Shown here piece by piece: positions 7,739 through 14,424 of a stretch of 14,424 nucleotides of DNA (positions within the stretch are counted from its first letter, which is position 1; the number at the start of each line of letters is the position of its first letter). The position numbers and the translations under genes were made by a program. The notes beneath the pieces are model-generated. The model had not been told where the DNA came from and made no database searches. It was given only the letters and a program-made list of their open reading frames with translations. The stretch is from Planctomycetaceae bacterium (GTDB lineage: Bacteria > Planctomycetota > Planctomycetia > Pirellulales > Pirellulaceae), in assembly GCA_012965455.1 (NCBI GenBank), contig DTSG01000149.1, positions 1-14,424 of the forward strand, in the 5' to 3' direction.

Positions 7739-9781
7739 CTAGGGAGTTGCTGCGAGCTCGTCGCGGAGGTACTGCGAAAAACCTCGACGCACTGCAGGAG
7801 TTGACTTCTTGAGATGAACCTTGATGTCAGTATCGTGCAGCGATTTGCCACCATGGTCAAGTAGTTCAGCGACATGAGCGGCGACTGGCGTGTCATATCC
7901 CTTTAATGCACGGAACAAAGCGGATAGGGTGTTGTGCTCATCGATTAGTAAATGGGCATATTCCTTGGCACAAGCAAAATGGTCATCACGATCGACGTCT
8001 AGATAGATCACACCGGTGGACCCAATGGTGTATGGATCAAAGTGTCTTGATGTAGGTTGATAGGGCTTAGCGGTGGGCCAGTGCAGTGCAGCAACTCCGT
8101 CGCCGCGAGCAATAGCGACGATGAAACAGTCGTGCCTTAATCGCGATAAGTCGACTTTTCCGCTCCATTTTATGCCAGGTTGCTTTCCGTCAGAGATCGT
8201 GATTGATTTGAAGAGATCGCCGTTAGCATAGACGTCAAGTTGTCGTGCGGTGACCCAAGATGGTCCCTGTACTTTAATGTCCGCAATTAGGCGATCTTTT
8301 CCAGAAGTAATTTCGCCTGGGCCAAACCGTTTGTTGATGAGCATGGTTGTAAGTAGTCCATAGCTTAGGTTGGTTTTGCCAGTGGTAAATGCGTTGACGG
8401 CGCTTTTGACGTTGATGTTGCCGACGTCGCTGTCGTCACAATAGATGTAGGTTCGAGCTTGGCCGATGAAATGCCGCGCGACATCGTGTGAGTCGCTGCA
8501 GCCAACTCCAGTTACCGAAAGTCCGCGGTTAAGCAATCCGAACCAGTCGCGGTAAAGTTGCATGGCGTCGGTTTGGATGGCTCCGGAATTTACCAGTTCC
8601 ATGGCGGTCGCTGGAAATTCCCAGCCATATTGACTGCGGCCAGTCACGTGGTTGTGCCGTGAGGGTGAGAAGGGAGTGATTCCACCGTGCACGTCGCGGG
8701 CGTGGTTTAAGATGATCGCACTGGCTCCTGTTTTGTCGCGTATCGAGGCGGCGATTTCCGTCCATGTTTCTAGCGTGTGATTGGGTAGGGGGGCGCCGTT
8801 TGCAACGGGAAAGATATTGAAGTGCCCGACGCGAGTGGTCACTTCGTTACCTATCACGGGTGTGTAGTATTGATTCAGCCCAAGTTGATTGACTAACGGA
8901 GCGTAGTTGATGTGCAGGTTGTGGTCGGTGGCGATCGGTAGTTCGATCCCTTCGCCAGCAACCGTTACAAGCCGCTCATTCAAGGTGGCGTCGCCGTGCC
9001 GCGAATAGGTAAAGGTGTGAACGTGAGTGTCGCAGGCGACCATACCTGCAGTGTCCACTTCACGTCGAATGGTCAAATGGTGCTGGGGTGGTTCTGTGGT
9101 CGTGTTCGCCGCAGTGGTATCAACTCTTACCGAGTCAATGCTCCACTCCATTCCTCGTCCGGCATAGATTGTGTACTTGCCGGGCGGTACTTTGACCCTA
9201 ACCTTACCCGTGCTGCTGTAGATAACACCTTCACGCACGGCTGTCGTGTCAGTTGATTCGTTACCAGTGCTCGCCAAACAGCCACGGTTGTTGAGAATTG
9301 TCAGACGACAGGGTGTGCCCTGATTCGTTGCGACGTCGGTGACCTGGATTGATATCTCGCGTTGTGACAAATGTTCCTGCTTGGAGACATTGTAAAAACG
9401 GAGATAGCCAAAATAGATGTCATCGGGGGTTTTGCTCCCGGTTTGGATTAGGGTTAGTTTGTTGCTGCCAAGTTTGATCACGTCCTCGGGTATGTCAAAA
9501 AAGACGACCATGCGGTTTTCATCGCGCGGTAGCCTGCCGATGGTCTTGCTGTTTATTGCCAGTGTCCATTGTTGTTTAACGTCGACTTGCTCAAACGAGA
9601 TGCTGCGAGGAATGTTGTCTTGGTCAACATTAAAAGTGTGGTTCAACGAATCTGATTCGCTTTGAGCAGCGAAGGTATCCCATTCTCGCTCGCCCATACG
9701 CAGGTGTACTAGTCTCTCGGCCTGCAGTGTTGATGCGTAGACAAGGGAAAGAGCAATGATCGAAATGTGGAGTAACTGCAT
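7739..9781 (-). CDS. Secreted CehA/McbA-type PHP-domain metallohydrolase
   Basis: A 680-residue protein with a signal peptide (residues 1-21, LLHISIIALSLVYASTLQA). Residues about 22-240 are a beta-rich N-terminal region without a recognised family. Residues about 245-440 form a PHP domain of the CehA/McbA type. Its metal ligands are all visible: CDTHVHT with His253 and His255, ATDHN with Asp286-His287, GNEVTT with Glu313 followed by GHFNI with His320, LNHAR with His360, and CSDSHD with Asp430-x-His432. A further beta-rich region of about 240 residues ends the protein. Named CehA and McbA hydrolyse the carbamate ester carbaryl, but natural substrates of environmental relatives are mostly unknown. 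Expected location is the periplasm or cell surface. It starts 14 nt after the oxidoreductase stop and has no Shine-Dalgarno site. Confidence 0.88.
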   Translation of the reverse strand: MQLLHISIIALSLVYASTLQAERLVHLRMGEREWDTFAAQSESDSLNHTFNVDQDNIPRSISFEQVDVKQQWTLAINSKTIGRLPRDENRMVVFFDIPEDVIKLGSNKLTLIQTGSKTPDDIYFGYLRFYNVSKQEHLSQREISIQVTDVATNQGTPCRLTILNNRGCLASTGNESTDTTAVREGVIYSSTGKVRVKVPPGKYTIYAGRGMEWSIDSVRVDTTAANTTTEPPQHHLTIRREVDTAGMVACDTHVHTFTYSRHGDATLNERLVTVAGEGIELPIATDHNLHINYAPLVNQLGLNQYYTPVIGNEVTTRVGHFNIFPVANGAPLPNHTLETWTEIAASIRDKTGASAIILNHARDVHGGITPFSPSRHNHVTGRSQYGWEFPATAMELVNSGAIQTDAMQLYRDWFGLLNRGLSVTGVGCSDSHDVARHFIGQARTYIYCDDSDVGNINVKSAVNAFTTGKTNLSYGLLTTMLINKRFGPGEITSGKDRLIADIKVQGPSWVTARQLDVYANGDLFKSITISDGKQPGIKWSGKVDLSRLRHDCFIVAIARGDGVAALHWPTAKPYQPTSRHFDPYTIGSTGVIYLDVDRDDHFACAKEYAHLLIDEHNTLSALFRALKGYDTPVAAHVAELLDHGGKSLHDTDIKVHLKKSTPAVRRGFSQYLRDELAATP

Positions 9782-9795
9782 AGTAGATGGTTTAC

Positions 9796-11106
9796 TTATT
9801 TAACTTCAAATCCGCTGCGTTGTTCACGTGACATTAGTGCAATCGCTTCTTTGTCCTCAGGGAACGTTTCTGTTTGAGGGTCCCATTTGATGGTTCGGCC
9901 TAGTCGCTGGGCAATGTTGCCAAGGTGGCAAGTAGTTACGCTGCGGTGTTGACTTTCGACGTCAGATATCGGAGCGTGCCGCGTGGTGATGCAATCAAAG
10001 AAGTTGCCCATGTGATTGACAATGGCATCGAGTTTGCCGTTACGCAGTGGGCGGTCTAGATTGTCGTGGGCGTAGTCGTTCCAGTCACTGCGAGCGAGCG
10101 GGTTGGTGGCTAACGCCTCTACAGGTTTACCCGTGAGTGTGCCTCGATTGACGAAGATACGACCCGCGGTGCCGGTGAACATAATTCCATTGCGGCCGCT
10201 ATCGGAGACCGTCATGACAACATCATTGGCATATTTATAGGTGGTGTGGAAATCGATCGCAACATCGTAGCTATCGCTGCCCGTGGTTGGATATTTTGCG
10301 GTGGCGTTGATCTCTACCGGCAGCGAGTTGATACCCCATTGAGCGATGTCGAGGTGATGGGCGCCCCAGTCGGTCATTTGTCCGCCGGAGTAGTCGTACC
10401 ACCAGCGAAACGTGTAATGGGCGCGTTCGGGGATGTAGTCGTAGTCGGGGGTTTGCCCTTTCCAGAGGTTCCAGTTGAAATGCTTGGGAACCTTGAATTG
10501 CTCAAAGGGGCCGCCAACTTTGTTCTTACCGAGGACGACGTCAACGTTGGTGAGTTTGCCAAGTCGTCCGGCGCGGATTAGTTCAATGGCGAGTCGAAAA
10601 CGCGAGTCGCTACGTTGCCACGAGCCGACTTGGAGGACTTTGTTTGTGTCTTTTACGACTGAGCGGAGAAATTTACCTTCGTCGATGGTCAGCGACAACG
10701 GTTTTTCGACATAGACGTCTTTGCCGGCGCGGAGGGCGTCAGCCGCCATTTGTACGTGCCAATGATCAGGGACGCCGATGAGCACAACGTCTAGATTGGC
10801 ACCGGCGAGCATGTCGACATAGTTTTCGTAGATGCGGGGGGTGCTGCCAAACGCGGCGCGGGCTTGTTCGCGTACATGTTGATCAACATCACATAGAGCT
10901 ACGATGTCTCCATAGCGTTGGGCTTTCTCGGTAATGACAGAGCCCTGGTAACGCAATCCGATCGCGCCGACTCGTAATCGCGAGTTGGGGCTTTGAGGTT
11001 TTCCGTCCTGAGCAGCAGCGGCCGAATGAAATCCTGTGCCCGCAATGGAGGCGGCAGTGATGGCTGTTTGTAGAAACGTTCGTCGCGTTGTTTGGTTGTT
11101 ATGCAT
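9796..11106 (-). CDS. Tat-exported Gfo/Idh/MocA-family oxidoreductase
   Basis: A 436-residue protein. TTRRTFLQTAITAASIAG at residues 6-23 is a twin-arginine signal, so the folded, probably cofactor-loaded enzyme is predicted to be exported, as for many planctomycete members. The Rossmann domain begins at residue 44 (RVGAIGLRYQG). The usual third glycine of the GxIGxG-type loop is Arg52 here, which is a variant rather than a clear loss. The EKP motif that contributes the catalytic lysine is at residues 134-136. The C-terminal substrate domain has the WWYDYSGGQMTDWGAHHLDIAQWG block typical of the family. The family acts mostly on sugars, inositols and related polyols with NAD(P); the substrate here is not evident. 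It lies 92 nt after the M19 homologue and 14 nt before the PHP gene. No Shine-Dalgarno site precedes the ATG. Confidence 0.92.
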   Translation of the reverse strand: MHNNQTTRRTFLQTAITAASIAGTGFHSAAAAQDGKPQSPNSRLRVGAIGLRYQGSVITEKAQRYGDIVALCDVDQHVREQARAAFGSTPRIYENYVDMLAGANLDVVLIGVPDHWHVQMAADALRAGKDVYVEKPLSLTIDEGKFLRSVVKDTNKVLQVGSWQRSDSRFRLAIELIRAGRLGKLTNVDVVLGKNKVGGPFEQFKVPKHFNWNLWKGQTPDYDYIPERAHYTFRWWYDYSGGQMTDWGAHHLDIAQWGINSLPVEINATAKYPTTGSDSYDVAIDFHTTYKYANDVVMTVSDSGRNGIMFTGTAGRIFVNRGTLTGKPVEALATNPLARSDWNDYAHDNLDRPLRNGKLDAIVNHMGNFFDCITTRHAPISDVESQHRSVTTCHLGNIAQRLGRTIKWDPQTETFPEDKEAIALMSREQRSGFEVK

Positions 11107-11198
11107 GGGTTGTATTGTAATATACCGCGTGTTGGGTATCTATCCATTGATGATTGCAATACGCACGCGTAGGGATCCCGCCCTGAGTTGTTCATTTC

Positions 11199-12530
11199 TT
11201 ATCGTTGGCTATCACCGAGGACCCGCATGACGTTGCCACCGATGATTTTGCGGATGTCTTCGTCGCTGTGGCCTCGTTGTACTAGTCCGACGGTGAATAG
11301 TGGCCAGTTGGTCCAGGCCATGCTGCCTGACATGATGGATGTGGTGGGAAAGGGGTCGTCGGGCCAGAGCGAACGGAAATCTTTGCGGCGGCGGCCGCGT
11401 GATGGAATCTTACGCCGTTCGGTTGCGTCGTTTTGGGACGTGTAGGCAACGTCGGTACCGATGGCGACGTGTTCTGCACCGAATTTCTCGACTATGTAGT
11501 CCACGTGATTTAGGAGTTGGTTGAGATCGCCGCTGCCGCGGAGGAAACGAGAAATACAACATACTCCTAGATATCCACCGCTATCGGCAATCGCTCGGAT
11601 GACTTCATCTGGTTTGCTGCGAATATGAGGGTGGATGGCTGCGACAGTGCTGTGACTCGCTACGACCGGTTTACTCGAGGATTTTGCGGCTTCGAGACTT
11701 GTTTGCCATCCCGAGTGAGCACAATCAGGAATCACGCCAACTCGGTTCATTTCTGCAATGGCACTGTGGCCAAAGTCGGAAAGACCAGCATTTGCTTTTT
11801 CGGCACAGCCGTCACCGATCATATTGCGGCGCTGGTAGGTGAGGTGCATCATGCGTATTCCGAGTTGGTAGAATATCTTGACGTAACGGAGTTCGTCTTG
11901 GACCGAGACCCATTGTTGAGTGAGAGGTACTCCGTTGCCGGTGAAGCAGAGGCTATGGCGGTTTTCTTTCTTGGCTTGGAGGATGTCTCCGGGAGTGACC
12001 GCTTTGGACACGAAGCCCCGCATTAGGTCGGTTACGTAGGTAAAGCGTGCGAGTCGTTTGAGGAGTCGCAGGGGGTCTTGTCCTTCTTCACCAGCGTTTT
12101 GAAAAATACATGTTACGCCGCTAGCACGCCAGGCATCACGGTATTCTTGTTGTTCCACGGCGTTGGTGACATAGCGCGTCATACCGGCATCTTCGCGCAA
12201 ATCGTCTATTTCGGCCGAGGAAGCACCAGCTTCAATGGCGGATTTTATGACGTCGCCGTCGACTGCCGCGCGTGGTGAGAAACCGTAGGAGTCGAATACA
12301 ATGGCGTCTGCGTGCAGTTCTAGACCGTGCTGCAGGTCGCGATCGTTGGGTTTGAGCGTTTCTATGGCGGCAGACCGATAGTCGGAAATCTTGGGATTGA
12401 GTCGTTGTGTGAGTCGTTCAACACCAGGGGGGGCTGCCGTTGCACTGGAATTACCGAGCGCGAGAGCTGTTGCGGCCGAGGCTGTTTGCAGGAAGTGGCG
12501 ACGGGTTTGGTGGGGTTTAGGATTTTTCAT
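11199..12530 (-). CDS. Tat-exported M19 membrane-dipeptidase homologue with altered metal site
   Basis: A 443-residue relative of renal (membrane) dipeptidase, M19 family. TRRHFLQTASAATALALG at residues 9-26 is a twin-arginine signal. The M19 scaffold is clear: LGIRMMHLTY (residues 223-232), GLSDFGHSAIAEMNRVGVIPDCAHSG (two blocks at 249-274), VVASHSTVAAIHPHIR, NHVDYIVEKFGAEHVAIGTD and a C-terminal RGHSDEDIRKIIGGNVMRVL segment. His272, His293 and Asp360 match the conserved second-site histidines and active-site Asp. The first-site HxD is replaced by Tyr82-Gly-Phe84 (in VFDSYGFSP), the bridging Glu position reads Asn199 (FTGNGV), and the LTH histidine is Tyr232. It may therefore bind metal differently, have changed chemistry or be non-catalytic. 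It is first in the minus-strand run; the nearest upstream gene is divergent. Family call is firm, activity uncertain. Confidence 0.87.
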   Translation of the reverse strand: MKNPKPHQTRRHFLQTASAATALALGNSSATAAPPGVERLTQRLNPKISDYRSAAIETLKPNDRDLQHGLELHADAIVFDSYGFSPRAAVDGDVIKSAIEAGASSAEIDDLREDAGMTRYVTNAVEQQEYRDAWRASGVTCIFQNAGEEGQDPLRLLKRLARFTYVTDLMRGFVSKAVTPGDILQAKKENRHSLCFTGNGVPLTQQWVSVQDELRYVKIFYQLGIRMMHLTYQRRNMIGDGCAEKANAGLSDFGHSAIAEMNRVGVIPDCAHSGWQTSLEAAKSSSKPVVASHSTVAAIHPHIRSKPDEVIRAIADSGGYLGVCCISRFLRGSGDLNQLLNHVDYIVEKFGAEHVAIGTDVAYTSQNDATERRKIPSRGRRRKDFRSLWPDDPFPTTSIMSGSMAWTNWPLFTVGLVQRGHSDEDIRKIIGGNVMRVLGDSQR

Positions 12531-12815
12531 AGTATTCGCATTCTACGGTTTTTCGGATTGCCGTGCTGAAGGTGTATTCGCATTCAAAAAATTTAGTTGG
12601 GAATTCGAGTGGGGAAGCGTATTCATGGGGATTAACGCATGCAGACAATTCGATATTTAATTTCAAAACTTTGAATAAAGTTGTTGACTACGGGGTCCTG
12701 ATTCAGATACCTTGAATTAACTGTCTTATTTATATTGCCCAGACTACCGAGCCTCTTTCTCGGCGGGCTGAAATTAGAATTCACTTATTGTTAATTACAA
12801 GGTATTCGTCGCATC
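12531..12815. promoter_or_regulatory. Divergent intergenic region with spaced GTATTC repeats and a candidate promoter
   Basis: This 285-nt AT-rich gap separates the minus-strand run from the surface-protein gene. GTATTCGCATTC occurs exactly twice, at 12532-12543 and 12574-12585 (42 nt apart), and a partial GTATTCA follows at 12619-12625. The first copy sits directly before the M19 start codon. Toward the surface protein, TTGACT at 12684-12689 could be a -35 box, with a poor -10 (TACCTT) 18 nt later; TATATT at 12731-12736 is an alternative -10. A 5-bp hairpin (CCGAG/CTCGG, 12747-12763) lies in the presumed leader. No coding sequence is supported here. Confidence 0.35.
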
Positions 12816-14424
12816 ATGTTTAATCTCTTCGGTCGAACCAAGCAGAGTCGAAAAGCACGTCGTTCTAACCCAAATACACCCAAACTCGCCAAGCGACAGC
12901 TATTCCTGGAGTCGCTGGAAGATCGACGATTACTCGCCGCAGATCTGAGTATTGTGGCCTTTCATGTCGATGGTGGCGCGGCGGTTCCGGCAGCCACTTT
13001 TGGGGGTACTGTCTTGAACGAGGGTCAGGTAGTGACTGTTGACCTTCAGATTGACGATCAGACTACAATAGGTGTATTTGGCGAGCCGTTAACAGTTCCT
13101 GCAGTTGCTTCACTTACCGTCAGCAGGCTTTCGGGACTACCGGCATTGGTTTCGTCGGACACTGTCCTGGATACTCCTCCCGCAGTAGCTGATCCAGACA
13201 TCTCTTGGAATGCTGGTACAGGTTCACTTACGATCGCTGCGGGGTTTAATGACACCGCTTCTCTTTTAGGGGCATTTCAATTCACTGTAGTGAACGATAC
13301 GGTTATTGAAGGAGTTGAGCAATTTCAACTTAATTTCTCGGTCGACGCAGCGAATACAATTTCTGCTCCAACTAGTTTTAATTATGATATTCAAGATGAC
13401 GATGTGGCAACTATCTCTGTTCATCTAACTGGCGGTGCGTCCGCATTGACGGTCAGTGGCGTAGAATTGGCATTGGGTACTCAGCAAATTGGTTTTCAGC
13501 TAAATGGTGCATTTGATCGTGTGCTGACAGGCGATATCGCAGTAACGCTAGGTTCAGCAGTTCCTGTAACGGGTGGTCTTGTACCTGGAGAGGACTATGA
13601 AGTTACTGTCGCCGGTGGGTTTTCCGCTCAATTGGATGGATCCGGTTTTTTGCCAGCAAGTATCGTTATTCAGGATGATACCGTTGTTGAGGAAGACCAA
13701 TCGTTTACGGTAAATTTACAAAATCTGCTGCTTGGGGGTGTCGCATTGACCGCAGCAGAGTTGGGTGCAATTACTTCGATAGAAGTCGCCACCATCACCA
13801 TTGAAAATGACGATAGTGCCACGATTACCTTACGCGATAAAACAACTGGCAATGCAACGTCAGCCAGCGTAGCTGAAGATGGCGCGACGACGGTTGTTGA
13901 GTGGGACATATCTGCTCCGATTGAACTCGATGCGGGAACCGCCGCAGCGACGTTTACACACGCTGGATCCGGTGCTTTTCCTGCCACGGAAGCGGTAACC
14001 GGCAACGTCGGTGACAATGACTACGATTTCACCTCGATCGGTGTTACTCTTGCTGGTGGTATTGCCGCCGGGCAGGTTGATGCAGCGTCATTCACCACAG
14101 TCACGGATAGTACCGTTGAACAAGACGAAACACTAGATATATCCGGTAACACCATCCCTGCCGAACTACAAGCGTTTGTCACCGCCGGTGACGTCAGTAT
14201 TGTAGATGACGTGACCTATACCATTACCAACGATGATAGTGCCACGATTACACTACGCGATGTGACGACTGGCAATGCAACGGCAGCGACCGTAGCTGAA
14301 GATGGTGCGACGACGGTTGTTGAGTGGGACATATCTGCTGCGATCCAACTCGATGCGGGAACCGCCGCAGCGACGTTTACACACGCTGGATCCGGTGCTT
14401 TTCCTGCCACGGAAGCGGTAACCG
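12816..14424 (+). CDS. Large surface protein with planctomycete LEPR-XLL-type N terminus and Calx-beta-like repeats, 3' end missing
   Basis: The frame is open from the ATG at 12816 to the window end, so 536 codons are seen and the gene continues. Residues 1-30 are strongly basic (KQSRKARRSNP). Residues 31-44, LESLEDRRLLAADL, match the planctomycete extracellular-protein/LEPR-XLL motif found at the N terminus of very large exported proteins; there is no ordinary hydrophobic signal peptide. After it come Calx-beta-like domains of about 140 residues, each ending in a DD(D)-type boundary: IQDDD near residue 197, IENDD near 332, TNDD near 473. These acidic, beta-sandwich modules usually bind calcium and form rods on the cell surface, suggesting adhesion or an S-layer-like role. 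Only a weak AAGG lies 13 nt before the start. The minus-strand frames across this gene are shadows. Confidence 0.85.
   Translation, partial: MFNLFGRTKQSRKARRSNPNTPKLAKRQLFLESLEDRRLLAADLSIVAFHVDGGAAVPAATFGGTVLNEGQVVTVDLQIDDQTTIGVFGEPLTVPAVASLTVSRLSGLPALVSSDTVLDTPPAVADPDISWNAGTGSLTIAAGFNDTASLLGAFQFTVVNDTVIEGVEQFQLNFSVDAANTISAPTSFNYDIQDDDVATISVHLTGGASALTVSGVELALGTQQIGFQLNGAFDRVLTGDIAVTLGSAVPVTGGLVPGEDYEVTVAGGFSAQLDGSGFLPASIVIQDDTVVEEDQSFTVNLQNLLLGGVALTAAELGAITSIEVATITIENDDSATITLRDKTTGNATSASVAEDGATTVVEWDISAPIELDAGTAAATFTHAGSGAFPATEAVTGNVGDNDYDFTSIGVTLAGGIAAGQVDAASFTTVTDSTVEQDETLDISGNTIPAELQAFVTAGDVSIVDDVTYTITNDDSATITLRDVTTGNATAATVAEDGATTVVEWDISAAIQLDAGTAAATFTHAGSGAFPATEAVT
13812..14424 (+). repeat. 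423-bp in-frame tandem repeat, second copy cut by the window end
   Basis: The stretch starting GATAGTGCCACGATTAC at 13812 recurs at 14235, exactly 423 nt (141 codons) later. Over the 190 nt where both copies can be compared, about 13 bases differ, roughly 93% identity, and long runs match without any silent change. Each unit encodes one Calx-beta-like domain starting DSATITLRD and containing EDGATTVVEWDIS. The two domains upstream in the same gene are clearly diverged, so this pair reflects a recent duplication or gene conversion. Confidence 0.9.

Noticed and set aside
7735..7896. 54-residue N-terminal extension of the CefD-like protein overlapping the PHP gene
   Set aside because: It lies wholly within the coding end of the upstream gene and has no family similarity; homology begins just after the ATG at 7734.
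5067..12530. Beta-lactam or microcystin metabolism suggested by CefD, renal dipeptidase and MlrC names
   Set aside because: These names come from founding members of broad families; no synthetase, beta-lactam or microcystin-specific gene is present.
12391..12660. Plus-strand frame of 89 codons running into the divergent intergenic region
   Set aside because: Most of it is antisense to the Tat signal region of the M19 homologue, it has no ribosome binding site, and the product resembles no family.
13670..14410. Minus-strand frames of 115 and 64 codons across the surface-protein gene, similar to each other
   Set aside because: They are antisense shadows; their mutual similarity only reflects the 423-bp repeat of the plus-strand gene.
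13812..14424. Repeats considered as a CRISPR array
   Set aside because: Units are 423 bp, coding and in frame, with no short repeat/spacer pattern or cas genes.

Overview
The window looks like part of a planctomycete chromosome, most likely a marine Pirellulales-type organism. The evidence is a Tat-exported DUF1501 protein, a Tat-exported Gfo/Idh/MocA oxidoreductase, and a very large surface protein that opens with the planctomycete extracellular-protein motif (residues LESLEDRRLLAADL) and continues into Calx-beta-like repeats. The genus assignment is inference. No rRNA, tRNA, CRISPR array, insertion sequence or phage gene was seen.

Layout, plus strand first. Positions 1-1266 hold the 3' part of a membrane protein that joins a GIDE-like domain to a LemA domain. 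Next come a secreted endonuclease/exonuclease/phosphatase-family enzyme (1322-2170), a lone DUF1501 protein with its own extended -10 promoter (2292-3689), an exported glutamine-amidotransferase-like (BPL_N) protein with a PPC-like C-terminal domain (3702-5033), and an M81/MlrC-type metallopeptidase (5067-6548). Facing these on the minus strand is a compact four-gene run read from 12530 down to 6586: a divergent Tat-exported M19 dipeptidase homologue, a Tat-exported Gfo/Idh/MocA oxidoreductase, a secreted CehA/McbA-type PHP hydrolase, and a CefD-like class V aminotransferase. The two runs converge with only 37 nt between stop codons. After a 285-nt divergent intergenic region, the giant repeat protein starts at 12816 and runs off the end of the window.

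Functionally, the middle of the window is dominated by hydrolases and by exported proteins. An M19-like protein, an oxidoreductase, a PHP hydrolase, a CefD-like PLP enzyme and, convergently, an M81 peptidase would fit a scheme in which a modified peptide or amino-acid derivative is processed in the periplasm and finished in the cytoplasm. That is a hypothesis from context; no substrate can be read from the sequence. The strongest anomaly is the M19 homologue, where the residues expected at three zinc-ligand positions and one active-site histidine are replaced. A second is the lack of Shine-Dalgarno sequences across the whole minus-strand run, while several plus-strand genes have clear ones. 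A third is a 423-bp coding repeat about 93% identical at DNA level in the surface protein.
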